Of a DNA stretch of 64,000 bases, positions 49,147 through 62,900 are shown one piece after another. The position numbers were made by a program, and so were the translations under genes. The stretch comes from Rotaria macrura (lineage: Eukaryota; Rotifera; Eurotatoria; Philodinida; Philodinidae), in the NCBI GenBank assembly GCA_900239685.1, contig OENT01000319.1, forward strand, positions 1-64,000, in the 5' to 3' direction. The notes under the pieces were generated by a model, which was not told the DNA's origin, did no database searches, and worked only from the letters and a program-made list of their open reading frames with translations. Position 1 is the first letter of the stretch. Each line of letters begins with the position of its first letter.

Positions 49147-52100
49147 CTAATTATACGTCGTAGCAGATAGAGATTTGATAAATGAGTACGCGAAAATTAA
49201 ACAAAAGAAAAGAAAACAATGTAGTAGAAATGTTTCGCGCTCATTCATTACTTGTCTATTCTAATGATTAACAATGTCTAACCACTTTCTTTGTATTTCA
49301 TCTAACTACTAACTGTACATAGTAGCTGAGGTTGATTCCTTTAAACTTTACCTTAAGGCTAACATTAACAAATATATTCTCGAATCGGTTTAGAATTCCT
49401 TTTGATCATCACTTGACTAGTGTACCTTATAACGCTTATTTATTCTATTTTCAATCGATTTAACTACTATTTGCTAAAATGATCATGTGAAAAGACTTAC
49501 CGAATGACCAACCATGTTGAAAATTTATATCCAATGGATTTATTCGCACGGGTATAAAGCACAATAAGTGTAGACGATCTAATATAAAAATAAGACTATG
49601 TGTTTTTTTTTCTCAATGATAATATCCAGATATTGTCCATAGCAGTTCTAATCTCTATTCACTCATCATGTAAACAAATAATAATGTGCGGAAACGTTTG
49701 TTTTCACTAGCATGTCAAGAATCTGTCATGTGTTTGCCATTGATAATGCGAATATTGATACGATTTTTGAAAACAAAGATAGAAAAAAAGAGAAGTAGTA
49801 TTTCTTCCTGTCTTCTGATCGACAATGTTGATGAGCGAATTTTCGTTAGATAAATACACACACAAGAATGATGATGAGTCTCGAACCAGATGTGGGACTG
49901 ATGATTAGAATCCATAAACATAATGAAGGCATATAACGGAAAATCAAGTGTGCATGTGTAATATATTTATATATATATATATATATACATATATGGTCGG
50001 GTCATTCTGCCATCAGCATATGTATGAATGTGATTTATGAGAATAGCTATGTATGAAACTAATAAGATAACAAGTTATTGAAAACAAGAAATGAATAAAG
50101 ATATAGTCATATGTTTTACGTGTGCGTATGAAGAATATGAGGTTATTTATGTCCGTATTATTTTATCGTTTTCTTTCTTCTCATTTACTTACATATTTAA
50201 AAGAGATAAAACAGGTGAATACAACTATTTGATGACTTTGATATCGACAACAATTAATAACAATGATTTTTCGTTTTCATATGAAGATCTATGCTTATGA
50301 TCAATCGGTTGATCACATCATTTTCAGAATGATATAATTCTATTTTCTTTTTACTTTTCTCATTTTGTTTTTACATTTATGATATGTACTTGAACTTTTT
50401 GAGTGACGAAGAGAAGAACAATTTTGTCATTCATTCGTGATTTCGCCTTGATTTATTTGTAATTGGGATCATGTCTCTTTATGCATATGCATAAAGCTGT
50501 ACACATACATATATATATGTATACGTATGTTCATCCGCCTACAGGCGTGTGTGTTTCGTTTAATTGATTAGATAGAAAGAGAAGAGTGAATAAAGAAAGG
50601 AGATCGACAATTGAAAAATGAATTTCAATTGTGTTTGATCAGCTTCCTTTCCTTTTTTTTGTACGTAGCTTTGTCTTTACTCATTTTCTTTCAAACAAAG
50701 ACAGGTAGATACATAAACACACACATGTTGAATGGTCAAATGAATACGAACGAAAACGATTCAATAGTTCAATAGAAGCCACAAAGTATAAGGATGATAC
50801 GTCTATAAGTGGCTAAGAAATTATTGTTGATACATTCTGCACGTATTGATTTACAATAATATAGTTGCAAGTTCGATACAAGCGACAGTCTCTTGTCGAC
50901 AGATATGTTTTACAAGAGAAAAAGATTTAGATTTCAAGTTTCGGCGACCTCTTTTCGTGAAAATTTACATGCATTGGATACAAGAAATATTCATCTATTT
51001 ATATATATATATATGTATATAAGTATACTGGATTGGATTCTTCTGTATATTCGAGAGCTATCATTTGTTTATATGTTGATACGGATAATATTGTCAGTGG
51101 ACATAAATATATGATGATAGTTTCAAGACAATCTGATAAAATTCATTGGATTATAGAATGACATCTGTTTTTTCTTAAGAAAATGAACAAAGTGAAAATC
51201 GTTGCACAATAATAAATCATGAGAATCTTTGAATTTTTTTCAATAAATAACATACTTATTAAATTATTGTATCTCATCGAGTAATGCAGATTTCATTTTG
51301 TTCGATGGTTTCTAGTTAATCAAATATTGTAAAGTTGATTTCAAAAGAAAAGATAAGTTTAAGGTGAACAACTTGTGTTTGTAATGTCAACAGGATCATC
51401 ACTAGAGAAAAAAAAATCAAATATTTTATTTTGTAGGTCATTCATTTCATGAGGATTTGCAATCTGTTAATCAAGATCATAGTTAAGAATATTCTATACC
51501 CAGTGAAAACTACGCACATAACTAATTAAATGTTTTCCTTTTGTGAGTCAGATGATTATGTGCGGTTGAAAATTATAGTTTTCATGATTGAAGCACTGTT
51601 TCGAAGGCAAATATATTATGATATTGAACCTTTCATTCGAAATCAAAGTTTGTTTTTAGCTATGGCGCACATATTTTCTGTTGTCATGAAAAGTCTAGCC
51701 CTTTTCCGCTCCCTGCTTACAATAGCATTAGGAAGTAACCGATAAGCCAGAATAAATAGCAGCCTTCCTACATTGTCAATAATTCCATCAGTTTTCATTG
51801 ATTTGAAATACGTTTGGTTTTTAAAAGATTCACCATTTAATTCTTTAGAAAAGTACAAATCGATTTTTATCATACACTTACAAGGGAAAAAAGTTGTAGG
51901 AAAACACTGAAAAAATAAAATGTAATTACAATTGTCTAACCCAAATGTATAAATTCTTTTCTCCTAGAAGCAGAATATTTTTCAAAACATTTTAAGATAT
52001 CATTTCATACAATGTCAAATGTTCGCTATCCAACTGTTTATTATAATCAACGAGTCTTTTGTAAGTGAGTGAATTCAGCTGAGTTCCAAAAATATTCAAA

Positions 52101-54432
52101 GAGAACGAGATTGCTACTAATTTGGTAATACGATCAATATTTTTGCTATCATTAGTTCAACAAAAAAGGATGGACTCAACATGATTAATTTCTGCATACT
52201 TATATCGATTTTCCAATAATAATGAAGATGATGCTTCGAAAATCATGTTTTTTTAAAAGTACCAGTAAGGCATAATGAATTTTGACGAGAAGAATTTCAC
52301 CTTGAAAATTTTAAAATATGCTAGGAATGTAAAGATTTTGAAGCTCTAGATGATGGCTTCTTTCGATTTCGAATGTTTGAAATCTGATGATTATAAAATG
52401 CAAAAAAATATTGAATTTTGAGTTAAAAAATTGTAGATATTTTGTTTTTCAGTATTTACCTTCTAACTGTTTTTCTTCTATATCTATGATAAAAATTGAT
52501 TCGTATCTGTCGAGAGAAATAAAATGGTGGATCTTTTAATACGAAAATTTACTTCAAATCAATGAAAACTGTTAGAATTATTGACAAAATACGAAGGCTG
52601 CTACTTATTCTGGTCCATCCGCTATATTGCATCTAGTGATTTGATATACCTACATAAAACAGCGTATTTGTGTTGCTTTTGAAATCCAATGTCTTGCTGC
52701 TATATTTGCTTCGAGACTATACTTTCATGTGATGAGTTATAATATCAAACAGTAAAATATGACGTTCAATCACATAATACTATGTCATGCACTAGCTGTT
52801 TAAGTTGATGATGCCTACAGTAAAACTATTATTCACAAATGATTAATAAAAGTAAGTGTCCTATAGTGAGCAGTAAACGACAAAGTATTTTAGATCTTAT
52901 ATTACTGTATGAAAATTCTCGACTGCATTTATTGTTATATAAAATGTCGACGTACGATAACGATGAGCAGGTAACGTATGTTAATAAACTACAGTTTAAT
53001 GTTAGAGGAAATATTTATTATTTTAATTCTATTCAATATTATGCATAGTAACTAACAAGAAACGTTTCATTCGATAATTTAAATAGTCGACATATTTTCA
53101 TATGTTATTTATTTCAATCAGAAGAAATCAATGTGTAGAAGTTTTTCAATTCTCTACACTTTCATATCATCATAGAACAGTTAGATCTCATACCGTTTGC
53201 ATTATTTATGAAATTCGATGAGTTAATTATGAAAATGGATGAAATTTGAAATGATAGAATACACATAATATGTTGACAATAGGGTTCATCTTTCATATTT
53301 GAAAAAATAGAAATTTTCTTAACCACGCCGGCTGGAATTTGAATTCTTTAAATAAAAAGTTTTAATAAACCTAGACCTACATTTTTTCTCAAGGAATTCA
53401 ATAAATCACTATAATTAACAATGGTTTGAAGCACATTACGTGTTTTTTTGTACCTACCAATGCAATTACACGTTGTGAAATATTCGAGTTTCTATTTGTC
53501 TACGAAAGTCATATCGCGGTTGTTATATGATATAATCAAAATTGAAAAATGAATGTTATAATTAACATATGAAAATCTCGTTAAATATATCAATTAATTG
53601 TTTATAAACGAATCAGCATCGAAATACAGAGTACAATTAAGATCTTTCTTTTCTTAGTTATTAATATCAAGAATAGGTAATTGCTTACGATTTTTTTCTT
53701 CTTTTCTGTTCTTTTCATGATTCGATTATCAGAGAAAGGGCACATGCAGTTAGAGAACAATTGAAAAAAAAGCCTTCGAAACTATATACATGCATTATAC
53801 AGAGTAGTGAGTAGTTTATATGTTAGTCTTGATCAAACCATATATTCATACACACTCACATACATATGCAATTTTTTCTTATTTTATTCTTTCAACTGGT
53901 ATTGCATCTGAATAAAGAAGGTATTTTATTTTACTAACAGACGACATTATAATGAATCTGTTAATTGATAAGAGACATTGAGTAGCAGCGGATGTGTGCA
54001 AATGTGTATTTTTGCATTCTGTCACTCTTACTATTATTTTTTTTTTCTTCATTTTGTATTCGATTTTATCGTACGGCTGACGACTGCACTTTGCCTTTCA
54101 TAGTATCGTTACACATTTCTTTAATTGATGTGTTATGTAAACTTTTCTCCTCTTTCACTTTTCTTCACATACGACAGTATTTGAAGTTTTCGTCACATGG
54201 ACCGTTCTAGTGCAGACACAATTTACGAAAAGGAGAACAAAAAAGTGATCATATAATGATAAAAGGCAAAAGAGTGGAGAAACGAGTTTCTTTCATTCAT
54301 TCTTTGCAGAGAAAAGAATAATCGGAAATAGATTCATGTTAGTGTATTATATAAAGAATAAATCTTCTTTTTTTTTGTCGAGAAAAAGAAATCTATTCTT
54401 CGAATTTATTGTAATTGAACAGTCTCTTCTAG
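49147..54432. other. 5.3-kb gene-free AT-rich stretch
   Basis: No gene recognised. It holds (TA)n at about 49967-49994, mixed TA/TG repeats at about 50505-50530 and 51001-51020, and pyrimidine tracts near 54030-54060. Frames of 60-76 codons (for example 50091-50300 and 51530-51745) have no motif. The right edge is the promoter region of the AGPAT gene. Confidence 0.6.
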
Positions 54433-56590
54433 ATGTCAGGATTAATCGACAATCAATCATTACAGCATTATTTCAAAGGACTTCTTGTAGTTCAAATATT
54501 TCTCACCTATGTATTTCTCGTTAGTGGTCTTCTTGTGAATCTGCTTCAACTTTTGTCAGTATGCATCGTATGGCCATTTAATCGGTCATTATATCGAAAG
54601 ATTAACTATCATCTAGCAACGATTATATGGAGTCGTAAGTTTTATAAATCACTTCAATTTTTTTAAATGTACGTTGAACATAATTTATTTATAGAAATGA
54701 CATTCGTCTATCAATGGTGGTAAGTTGTTAGTTTCAATTCATTGACAAAAAAACTGCATGCATTCATAGACTATTGTTACATATACATATATTGCATGTT
54801 ACAGTTTGCGTTTTTATTGATTAAACAACTTTAGTTGACTAAATTCTCGTATCGGAATTTTATTCTATGGGGAATGCATTTTATTTATTTCTTATTGATT
54901 GCCTAGGTCGAATTCTGACGTCATAGTTTATATTCAACCTGAAGACTTACAAAAGATGAGTCAAGAAAATGCTTTATGGTTGGGTAATCATCGATATGAA
55001 GTCGACTGGCTTCTTGGTTGGGTGTTTACACAACGACTTGGAATAGCTGGAGTTAGGTTTTAATGATCGAAATTATATTTGTTTCATTAAAATTTCAACA
55101 TAGGGTTCGAAAATTTTTGGCAAACAATCACTTCGTTTATTACCTATCGTTGGTTGGTGTTGGTATTTCACAGAGTCAGTGTTTCTTAAACGTGTTTGGA
55201 GCACTGATAAAGCTGTACTTGAACGTGATATACAACGACTGGTTGACGATTATCCAAAAGATTATAATTTTACAGTAGGATTTATTTAACTTTGTCTTTG
55301 ACTTACACGTTTCTCTAAAATGCTTATTTTCATATCATGCATTGTAAAAAAAACAGTTGTTTCTATCGTGTGAAGGGACACGTTATACAAATGCAAAACG
55401 TCTTGAAAGTATGAAAGTAGCACGAGAAAAGGGTTTACCAGAATTACAACATCATATTTTACCAAGAACAAAAGGTTTTGTTCTCATTATGAAAGGTGTT
55501 CATAAACAAAGTAAGTTTATCCGTTATGTATCTTTTTAGAATCAATAAAAATTATATGTCTAGTTACTGGAATCTACGATATAACAGTTGCATTTCAAAA
55601 TCCCAAAAATCCAGAATTATCAAATCTTTTAATTGGTCATCAATGTCAAGCTGAAGCTTTTATTCGACGTATTCCAGTGTCCAACGTTTGCCATGATGAT
55701 GACGAGAAATCTGCTCAATTTGTTCATAAACTTTTTCAAGAAAAAGTATATTAGTCTAAGAGATTGTTCTGTTTTGAAATATCTCAAACCGACAGTTGCT
55801 TTCTATTTGGTTTTCAAGGATAGAGTATTTGAATATTTCGTACAACACGGAACATTTGATGGTGCTGGTAATCCTAAAGCATTGGATTTAACACGTAGAA
55901 AACAAGATTTAATTGTTGAACTTAGTTGTCTACTCCTTATTGGATTACCTTCAATTTATTTATTCATTCAATTTCTACTGTATGGATCAGTTTTTGCGCA
56001 GATTATTTTTCTGTGTATTGTCATGGCAGGTAATTTCAAAACGAACTATCTATTAGAAAACTTGGTAGGAAGTCTTTCGAGATTGAAGTGTTTTTGTTTT
56101 GTTCTTATTTTAAGATATATTCGATTGTTTATAAGAAGTTCTAAACAAATACGTTCGAATGATCTCTCCAAAGGATAGAATCTTTTTCATTTAAAATCTT
56201 TTGACTGAATCGATCGTCAGTCATGACAATGTGGGAGGCAGTACATGTCGAAATTTCCTTCCAAACATGAAAATTTTCCTTTTTGTCCCCAACGAAAATC
56301 TCTATTTCGAATCTTAGCAATCTTGTAAGACTACTTTGTAGATTTTTCCTGTTTTTTTCGATGAAAACGTTGCAATAATTTTTGAAGTCAAAATCTTTTG
56401 TTGTTCTGAAATGATTTCATTGTGAGATTCGAAAATGAATGAGAGCTCGAATATCGATGAACATTGTTTTGTTAAAGTTTAAATGATGTTTTCAACTGTA
56501 CACGTGTTTCTAGGTGTTTGTGGCGTTCGACTAATGATTCAAACATCGGCTGCTCCCAAACATCCTTCCAATCCTACCAAGCAAGAATAG
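54433..56590 (+). CDS. 1-acyl-sn-glycerol-3-phosphate acyltransferase, AGPAT3/4 type
   Basis: Eight exons join in frame: 54433-54634, 54695-54719, 54907-55051, 55104-55274, 55357-55510, 55564-55745, 55819-56029 and 56514-56590, about 388 residues (human AGPAT3/4 about 376-378). The enzyme transfers an acyl chain from acyl-CoA to lysophosphatidic acid, making phosphatidic acid, in the ER membrane. Visible are an N-terminal membrane segment (about 15-45), the catalytic NH(X4)D motif at N103-H104...D109, a W.WYF..SVF segment in exon 4, the EGTR motif at 187-190, LPRTKGF in exon 5, and paired hydrophobic segments near the C-terminus. Exon 2 is only 25 nt. The frame stays open from exon 1 into its intron, which hides the splice. 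Tail-to-tail with the phospholipase D gene. Confidence 0.93.
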
Positions 56591-56651
56591 AATCTGTGAA
56601 ACTTTTTGATAACTAGTTTTTTTTTTGTTTGTCACTGTTCTCTTTTTTTTA

Positions 56652-56657
56652 AATAAA
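56652..56657 (+). terminator. polyadenylation signal AATAAA of AGPAT
   Basis: Canonical hexamer about 60 nt after the AGPAT stop codon, preceded by a T-rich stretch. Confidence 0.65.
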
Positions 56658-56848
56658 AAAATTGCATGTGTATTTATTTAACAAATAAGCTGTCCATTGA
56701 TAACACCTGATCAATCGAAAAACATAAAGCAAAACAAACAATTCAATAGAAAACGAAAGAACAACCGAATACGTGTTTACATGCAGAAAAAAAGCGATGA
56801 ATCACAGAAATGGGAAATAAATAAAGTTATACACACACTAGCACATGT

Positions 56849-56854
56849 TTTATT
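56849..56854 (-). terminator. polyadenylation signal AATAAA of phospholipase D
   Basis: On the minus strand a canonical hexamer lies about 120 nt downstream of the inferred phospholipase D stop codon, supporting the terminal exon at 56974-57002. Confidence 0.5.
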
Positions 56855-56872
56855 TAGATTATTGATCAAAAT

Positions 56873-56899
56873 ATTATTATTATTATTATTATTATTATA
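56873..56899. repeat. ATT microsatellite
   Basis: About nine tandem ATT units in the 3' UTR of phospholipase D, between the inferred stop codon and the polyadenylation hexamer. Confidence 0.85.
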
Positions 56900-56973
56900 G
56901 TTACTCGCATTGCCTAACCATATGCCAGATTCATTTATAGCTTGTAATAAATAGAATGACGGAATGTGACAAT

Positions 56974-59900
56974 TTACGTCCACATTATATTGGGCACAAG
57001 ACCTAGAACAACAAACCATTCATTTCAAGTATATCACAAGTCCAGTGTATGTTCACTAGCTTTAAATATTCATCGTTATTCAATGGAACAAAATGGTTGC
57101 AAATCATGCAATGTGATAGACACATCATTGGTTTCGCTCCTAATAGATATTGAGTATAGGTAAATCCTTTCTTATCAAAAATGTATAATTGGCATATACT
57201 CTTCTAAAGATTGACTATCTATTTTCGATGATGTTCGAATACCTTGATTCACAAAAACTATGTTTTCAACAAGTTACATTCAGAAAATTTAGTCGAGCTT
57301 TGAGCTCGAATATTTTTTTTTAATCATTAAAATTATCTCGAATTTTTGTACTCTAGTTCATCGGCTCAACAATGGTACGTATATGAGTTCCTAAAGTAGG
57401 TGTGTAAGTTTTAAACATCTTGTAGTAAGACTTGAATTTTATGAAGCATTGTTGATGTAGTATTTATTGATTTATTGCAATATTAGTGATAACGAAAAAG
57501 AAAACAGCTTTGCCACATGTTAGATTATCGATGATGATAACTTAGATCATCACTCTAATCAAGAACTAATCGTAACACTGTTAGTCGACTTAGTCCTAGA
57601 GAGATGAAACATCAGATTGCTTTGCTATGTTCCGTATTCGATATAGATTTTTCTGTTTCGAAAGAGCCACTCAAAAAATAAAACATATCTATGATGATTA
57701 TTAGCATTCGCAATAGATAAAACGCTGTTCAATATGAAATATTTCTGCATAGAACACTGTTAGTCAGCCATAATTTTTAGAAATTCGTCTATTTCTCCCT
57801 TGATAGTTTACTGCTTCTTTAAGACTGTCTTTGATAGTACTTATATCTCATATCCCATAAGAAAGAGGACTTTTTAAATTATTTTGAGAAAATTCTTAAA
57901 TAAATTATAAAAGTTACCTTCGGGAGTTCGAAGACTGGGTAAATAGTTTTCGTCATCAAGAAAATAAAGCGGATATTCAACAACAAAGCCTTGCAGATTT
58001 TTTAATTTTTCTTGAGCCTAGAAAAAAAAGAATTTCTTCTGTAATATAATTGATGTCTATTTTTTTCAATAATTACTATTTGTGGATCAGTATCTTTCAA
58101 TTTTGGTCCTTCTGTATATTCCCCAACTTGATTGTAATTTCTGACACGATCACTCGGTAATGTTGCAAATACTTCTTCGTATATGAGTGTATTCTTCTTT
58201 GCAACATCTCGAAAATAGTTATAAAATTCATCGGATACTGGATCGCTTATGTCAATACTATCCGGATTGTGATTTGAGATGCCTAACATCATTCTAAAAA
58301 ATAGGAAATAAAAGTAAAATAGTTGACTATAGTCAAGTAACAGTGCCACAATACTATAGACACATACGCAAACAGTCGTTTTCTCCAACCAGAACAAAAT
58401 TTTCCGACGCGAACTGTCGTTCCATTAAAAAGACAACTTTCTTCTTCACGATCGTTGATAACAACACAAAATTCACTATCTCGTTGACCAAGTAATGAAC
58501 GATCATTTATATTAGCACTACCACAGATTGCCATATGATCATCTATTATCATTAATTTTGAGTGTACATATATTATTTCAGTTACCTAACACAATAATTA
58601 TTGTACATATTGTTTAATAACTGTTTCTTAGCTACTTACTAAAACACCCATTAAAATATCATGAGCACGCATACCATAAAAACTAATATAATCATCAGGT
58701 GGAATGCCTAAAATGAAAAAGATAGAAAAGAAAAAGATTTTCCTAGTAAGCATTTTTGATACATCATCTTCTCCTCATGTCATGTAATAATAGATAATTT
58801 GTTTACAGACAATGTAGTGAATGTCATCTTTATAAAACAGCAAATTCCTTTTTTTCTTTGATGTTAAAAACTTATTAAGTAATGTTTTTTTCTCAAAAAT
58901 AAAAATAGTTACTAGCTTCAACCTAAATGCACCATTTAGAGCCTCATGAGTTTAGGGACACTCTCGGAAAACAATGCCAAACGGTAGCTTGTTGCTACGG
59001 ATATTCTAAGTTTTTATTTAACAGAAAGAAACTTTCACAAACATTACTTTTTTAATGATAGTTGCTCAGCTTTTCATTCCACTTATCAAACGTAACGGGT
59101 ACAGTGGTAGTATGTTTTATAAGAGCACTTCAGAGATCTGCAACTTATACAGAAAATTAATCTCATCTTAGTATATTAACATCTATAGTTTTATGATGAC
59201 ATACGACATTGAATTTTCCTATTGTCTTCAATAGGACAACAGCACTAATCAAAACAATGATGTTTAATCTCAGTATCACATCAGATATACGCTGATAGGT
59301 TGTATTTGTTTGAAGATATTTACGACTCAATAGAATTTAGCTGATATACTGAATTCCAAACTTAAATTTTGTTGAAAATAATCGAACACTTTTTTTTGAT
59401 TAAATTGAATCCGAATGAAGAGTTCAATAGTCAATTACATTGTCCACATTGTTTATTGATAAAATCAAGAGAATTCCATAGCCTCTATAGAAACAAATCA
59501 TTCAGTCGATTTCTTTACTTTGTAATAAGATATCGTGCAAAATGTGAGTTACAAGCACGCAAATCCTACTATCGAAAGTTCTTACAGCATGTAAAAAGTA
59601 TTGTACTCAATTCTTCTAGAAAAGAAAACTCATAGACTGTGAACAGTCCGTATCGCATATAAAAATGATTTCCATATGCTTTATGTATCCTAATGAGATA
59701 ACAACAATGACGAGGTTTCATTACATAGAAAACAATGTAATCAACTCTTCCATGTTTGATAAGCCTGGTTTAGTACTTCAATTCATTTATACGACGAACA
59801 AATATTTATCTTCATATAGGTGCATTTATTATTGCAACTGTTCTTTCGCATTTTGTGTTTATGAATTGTTTTTATAAAAGTTATTGTCGAAAAGGATCCC

Positions 59901-62900
59901 ATCGTAATCAACGAGTACAATAGATAAAATAAAATTTTCATTGAAACTAAAAGAAACGGAGAATTTTATTTAGACAGATCTAGGAAAAGATTCTTGCAAT
60001 CAGTTGAAAACATTGAATATTTTCATTCAGAGTAATGGTTAGTGAACGTATGTGAAAACTGGAATTGATGTGATCATATCGAGTTTTATTTTCAAGCAAA
60101 ACAAAACTATGTTGTAAATGAAATCATGGAATGTGTCAAATACACGTGCACGAAATTCAAAAGCTCAAACTAGAGGCACAGTATTTAACAGGTATGATTA
60201 AAAAGGCACAGCTACTTTTGTTAGTTATCTGTCAGTTAAGTAATAGCGTTTGAAAACTAAAAATATAATCTGAGAAATATTCAATGTTTGTGTAGATGCA
60301 GGCAGCTCACTAATCTTCTATTGAACCTGAAAAAGTTTTCAGAAATTTCTAATGCAACTCTAAGATCTAGTATTTTACAATATTCAAATTTAAATCGATC
60401 AGAGAAATCTATTGAATACATGCACAACCTTGAATACCTTAATTTTTTCTATTATATTTACTGTTTTTCTGTTATTAATCAGTCAATGGTTCGTTTCAAT
60501 AGAAAATGTTGAAGTGTCAAAACTTTAAGACAATACTTTCGAACCGCAAGTTTCTATTCTTAGCATGGCATGCCTTGTTTTATTTTCAATAGTTCGATGA
60601 ATTTGGTTTTGTAATTCTCTCTGCCTGAATGAATCATGAGGATTAGGTATGCATTGTGACATTTATACTATATCAATTTTTTTCTTACTTAACAGCCGTA
60701 TGCAGTTATTAATAAGATACTTTATTGTGTTTCTTACAGAATGTCTGCAAAACGTTTCTCAAAGGAATGAATAGTACTTGAACTACGATTCTGCATTATT
60801 TTGTAATTATGTTTATTTTTTCAAAGCACTTTCTCATAAGATTTATCAGCATGATCGTGAATGTACAACAACAATATGATTATGTCATAGCATACGCTTG
60901 CCTTAAACTCAACATGTATAGATAAGATAGTTGGTAGAAAATTTTTTTATACAGTATAATCGAACAGATAAGAACACTTGCTAATCTACTGTTGAAATCG
61001 AAATGAGTTTTCATGTGATTTATGATTTGACTCGATGTCAATTCTTGTTGTATATCTATTTTCTGAATTATATAGCGAAAGAAACTTATGTTGATCATTA
61101 TGCGGTAATCGAAGTATTTGATAGATCTTACAAACTACATATGAACATTCGTGTATCATATTTACCTTCTTGTTCCAATCGTTTAAATAATGACGAATCA
61201 CCTTTGGTAATCGAACGCATGATAAAATATAACACCGCTTGAACTGCATTGACATTATCGAAACCCGGTAGCAGAGGAAGAACAATATAGATTCGAAATT
61301 TTTCATTCGATCTAAAATCATCAAGACATCAGAAATTAAGAATTCTATTGTCAATCATTGAACGAAATACTAACCTATGTGCTCGTCGTATTCTTCGAAA
61401 AAGAGCATCAGCCAATTGATTTTTTACTACACTATCTTCAGCAATAGTAATAAAAAATTGATTCTTGAACAAGAAAAATGACCATAGTTACAATAACTGT
61501 GTTCTCCATTCTTATCGACTTACTTCAATGTAAATGTAATGTTTTGCTGCATCAATCATTTGCATATAAGCATTTTGAATCGAACTTTCAATTATTTTTG
61601 TTCCAATCGACCATGGTCCTGCCGAGCGAACACACTAAAATTATATTACGAAATCATTTTGTTCATAGTTTCATTTTAATTTTACAATTAATAATTAAGG
61701 CATACTTGAGCATCGACTTCAATTGGTGGACTATCGAGAAATTCTTTCCAATAATTAACTCGTAATTCTTCTGCATCATCGTATGTTTTCGGTAATAGAA
61801 ACGGATACGAATCTTCGTAAAGAAATTTTTCACACTAAAATTTGAAAAATTACGAAATAGCAAGGAATAAAATTAAATAAATTCTATTATTCATACTTTA
61901 TGAATATTCCATCGTTGAATAAAATGTCTTGCAACATCACGAGCTACTTTACCGAAAACGACTAGAGCTTCGTCATGCCATGGCATACGTGGTACTAGTT
62001 TTCGATCAATAAAATCTATTTGAAACTCATTGAAAATGATCATTTTATTTTCGTTTCAAAACACGAACCTTCATTGTATCTTTCAAGTGCTATAAAGTCT
62101 CTTTCATATGGATTGGAATAATCTTTTCCAATAAAGTATCGATGTTTAATGTCAGGAACGGTTGATGAGTCATCATATGCTTGTGGTTCTTCAGGTTTTT
62201 CTTCATCTTCAGAATCTTCTTCGGCATCATTTTTTTTCATTGTCTTCAATAGTATCAAATAGAAATTATTTCTTTTCTTTTCTTTTGGTTGTAATCTTTA
62301 TATTTCTGATTTACTTGAACTAATTTTCTCCATTTGCGAGCATATTTTTCTGGCCGTCGTATTTCATCTTCTTCTTCTTCGATGATCTTTTTTGCTGCAC
62401 TCATCGATTCGTCTGTAATCGAAAACAGAAAACATTATAAATATATATTGTCGTTCATTATTTCAAAGCTAAAATTGAGCATTAATTTGTATCGTTGCTT
62501 TACAGACGATTGTCAAGTATAGCAGCGATAACAACAACAACAAAAATCACATACGTTGTGCAAAATTTTTTGGCTTATGCACAAATTTATTAAAAGCATT
62601 GTGTGAGCGAAATCGATGAGAAGCAGAAGCAACATTAGAAGGAGCAGTGTGATCACCCTGGCCAAAATCAGATGAATCAAGAGATTTTATTCGATTTAAA
62701 TTAGCTTTTGGATGACGCCAATTAGATATTGTTTGTAATTCTATGTCATGCTCCTGTTGTGTGTTAGCAGTTCGAGTTTCAATGTTAGTTAGTACACGAA
62801 CTAATTTTCCACGCTTTAACTGATGATGACGATTACCCTTTTCAGTGTCGCTCTCTGTTCCATCTTGATCACGACCTTTTGTTAGTAAAAAAAAAAGTGT

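Larger units (their letters stand above)
56591..56973. other. convergent 3' flanks of AGPAT and phospholipase D, with ATT repeat
   Basis: 383 nt separate the two stop codons. AATAAA on the plus strand (56652-56657) and its minus-strand counterpart (56849-56854) flank the middle, and an (ATT)n microsatellite lies at 56873-56899. A short plus-strand frame here is chance. Confidence 0.65.

Noticed and set aside
59369..59635. 88-codon frame inside the PLD intron, with a Cys-His cluster
   Set aside because: It has a non-ATG start, no recognisable zinc finger spacing and no splice signals; not enough to call a nested gene.
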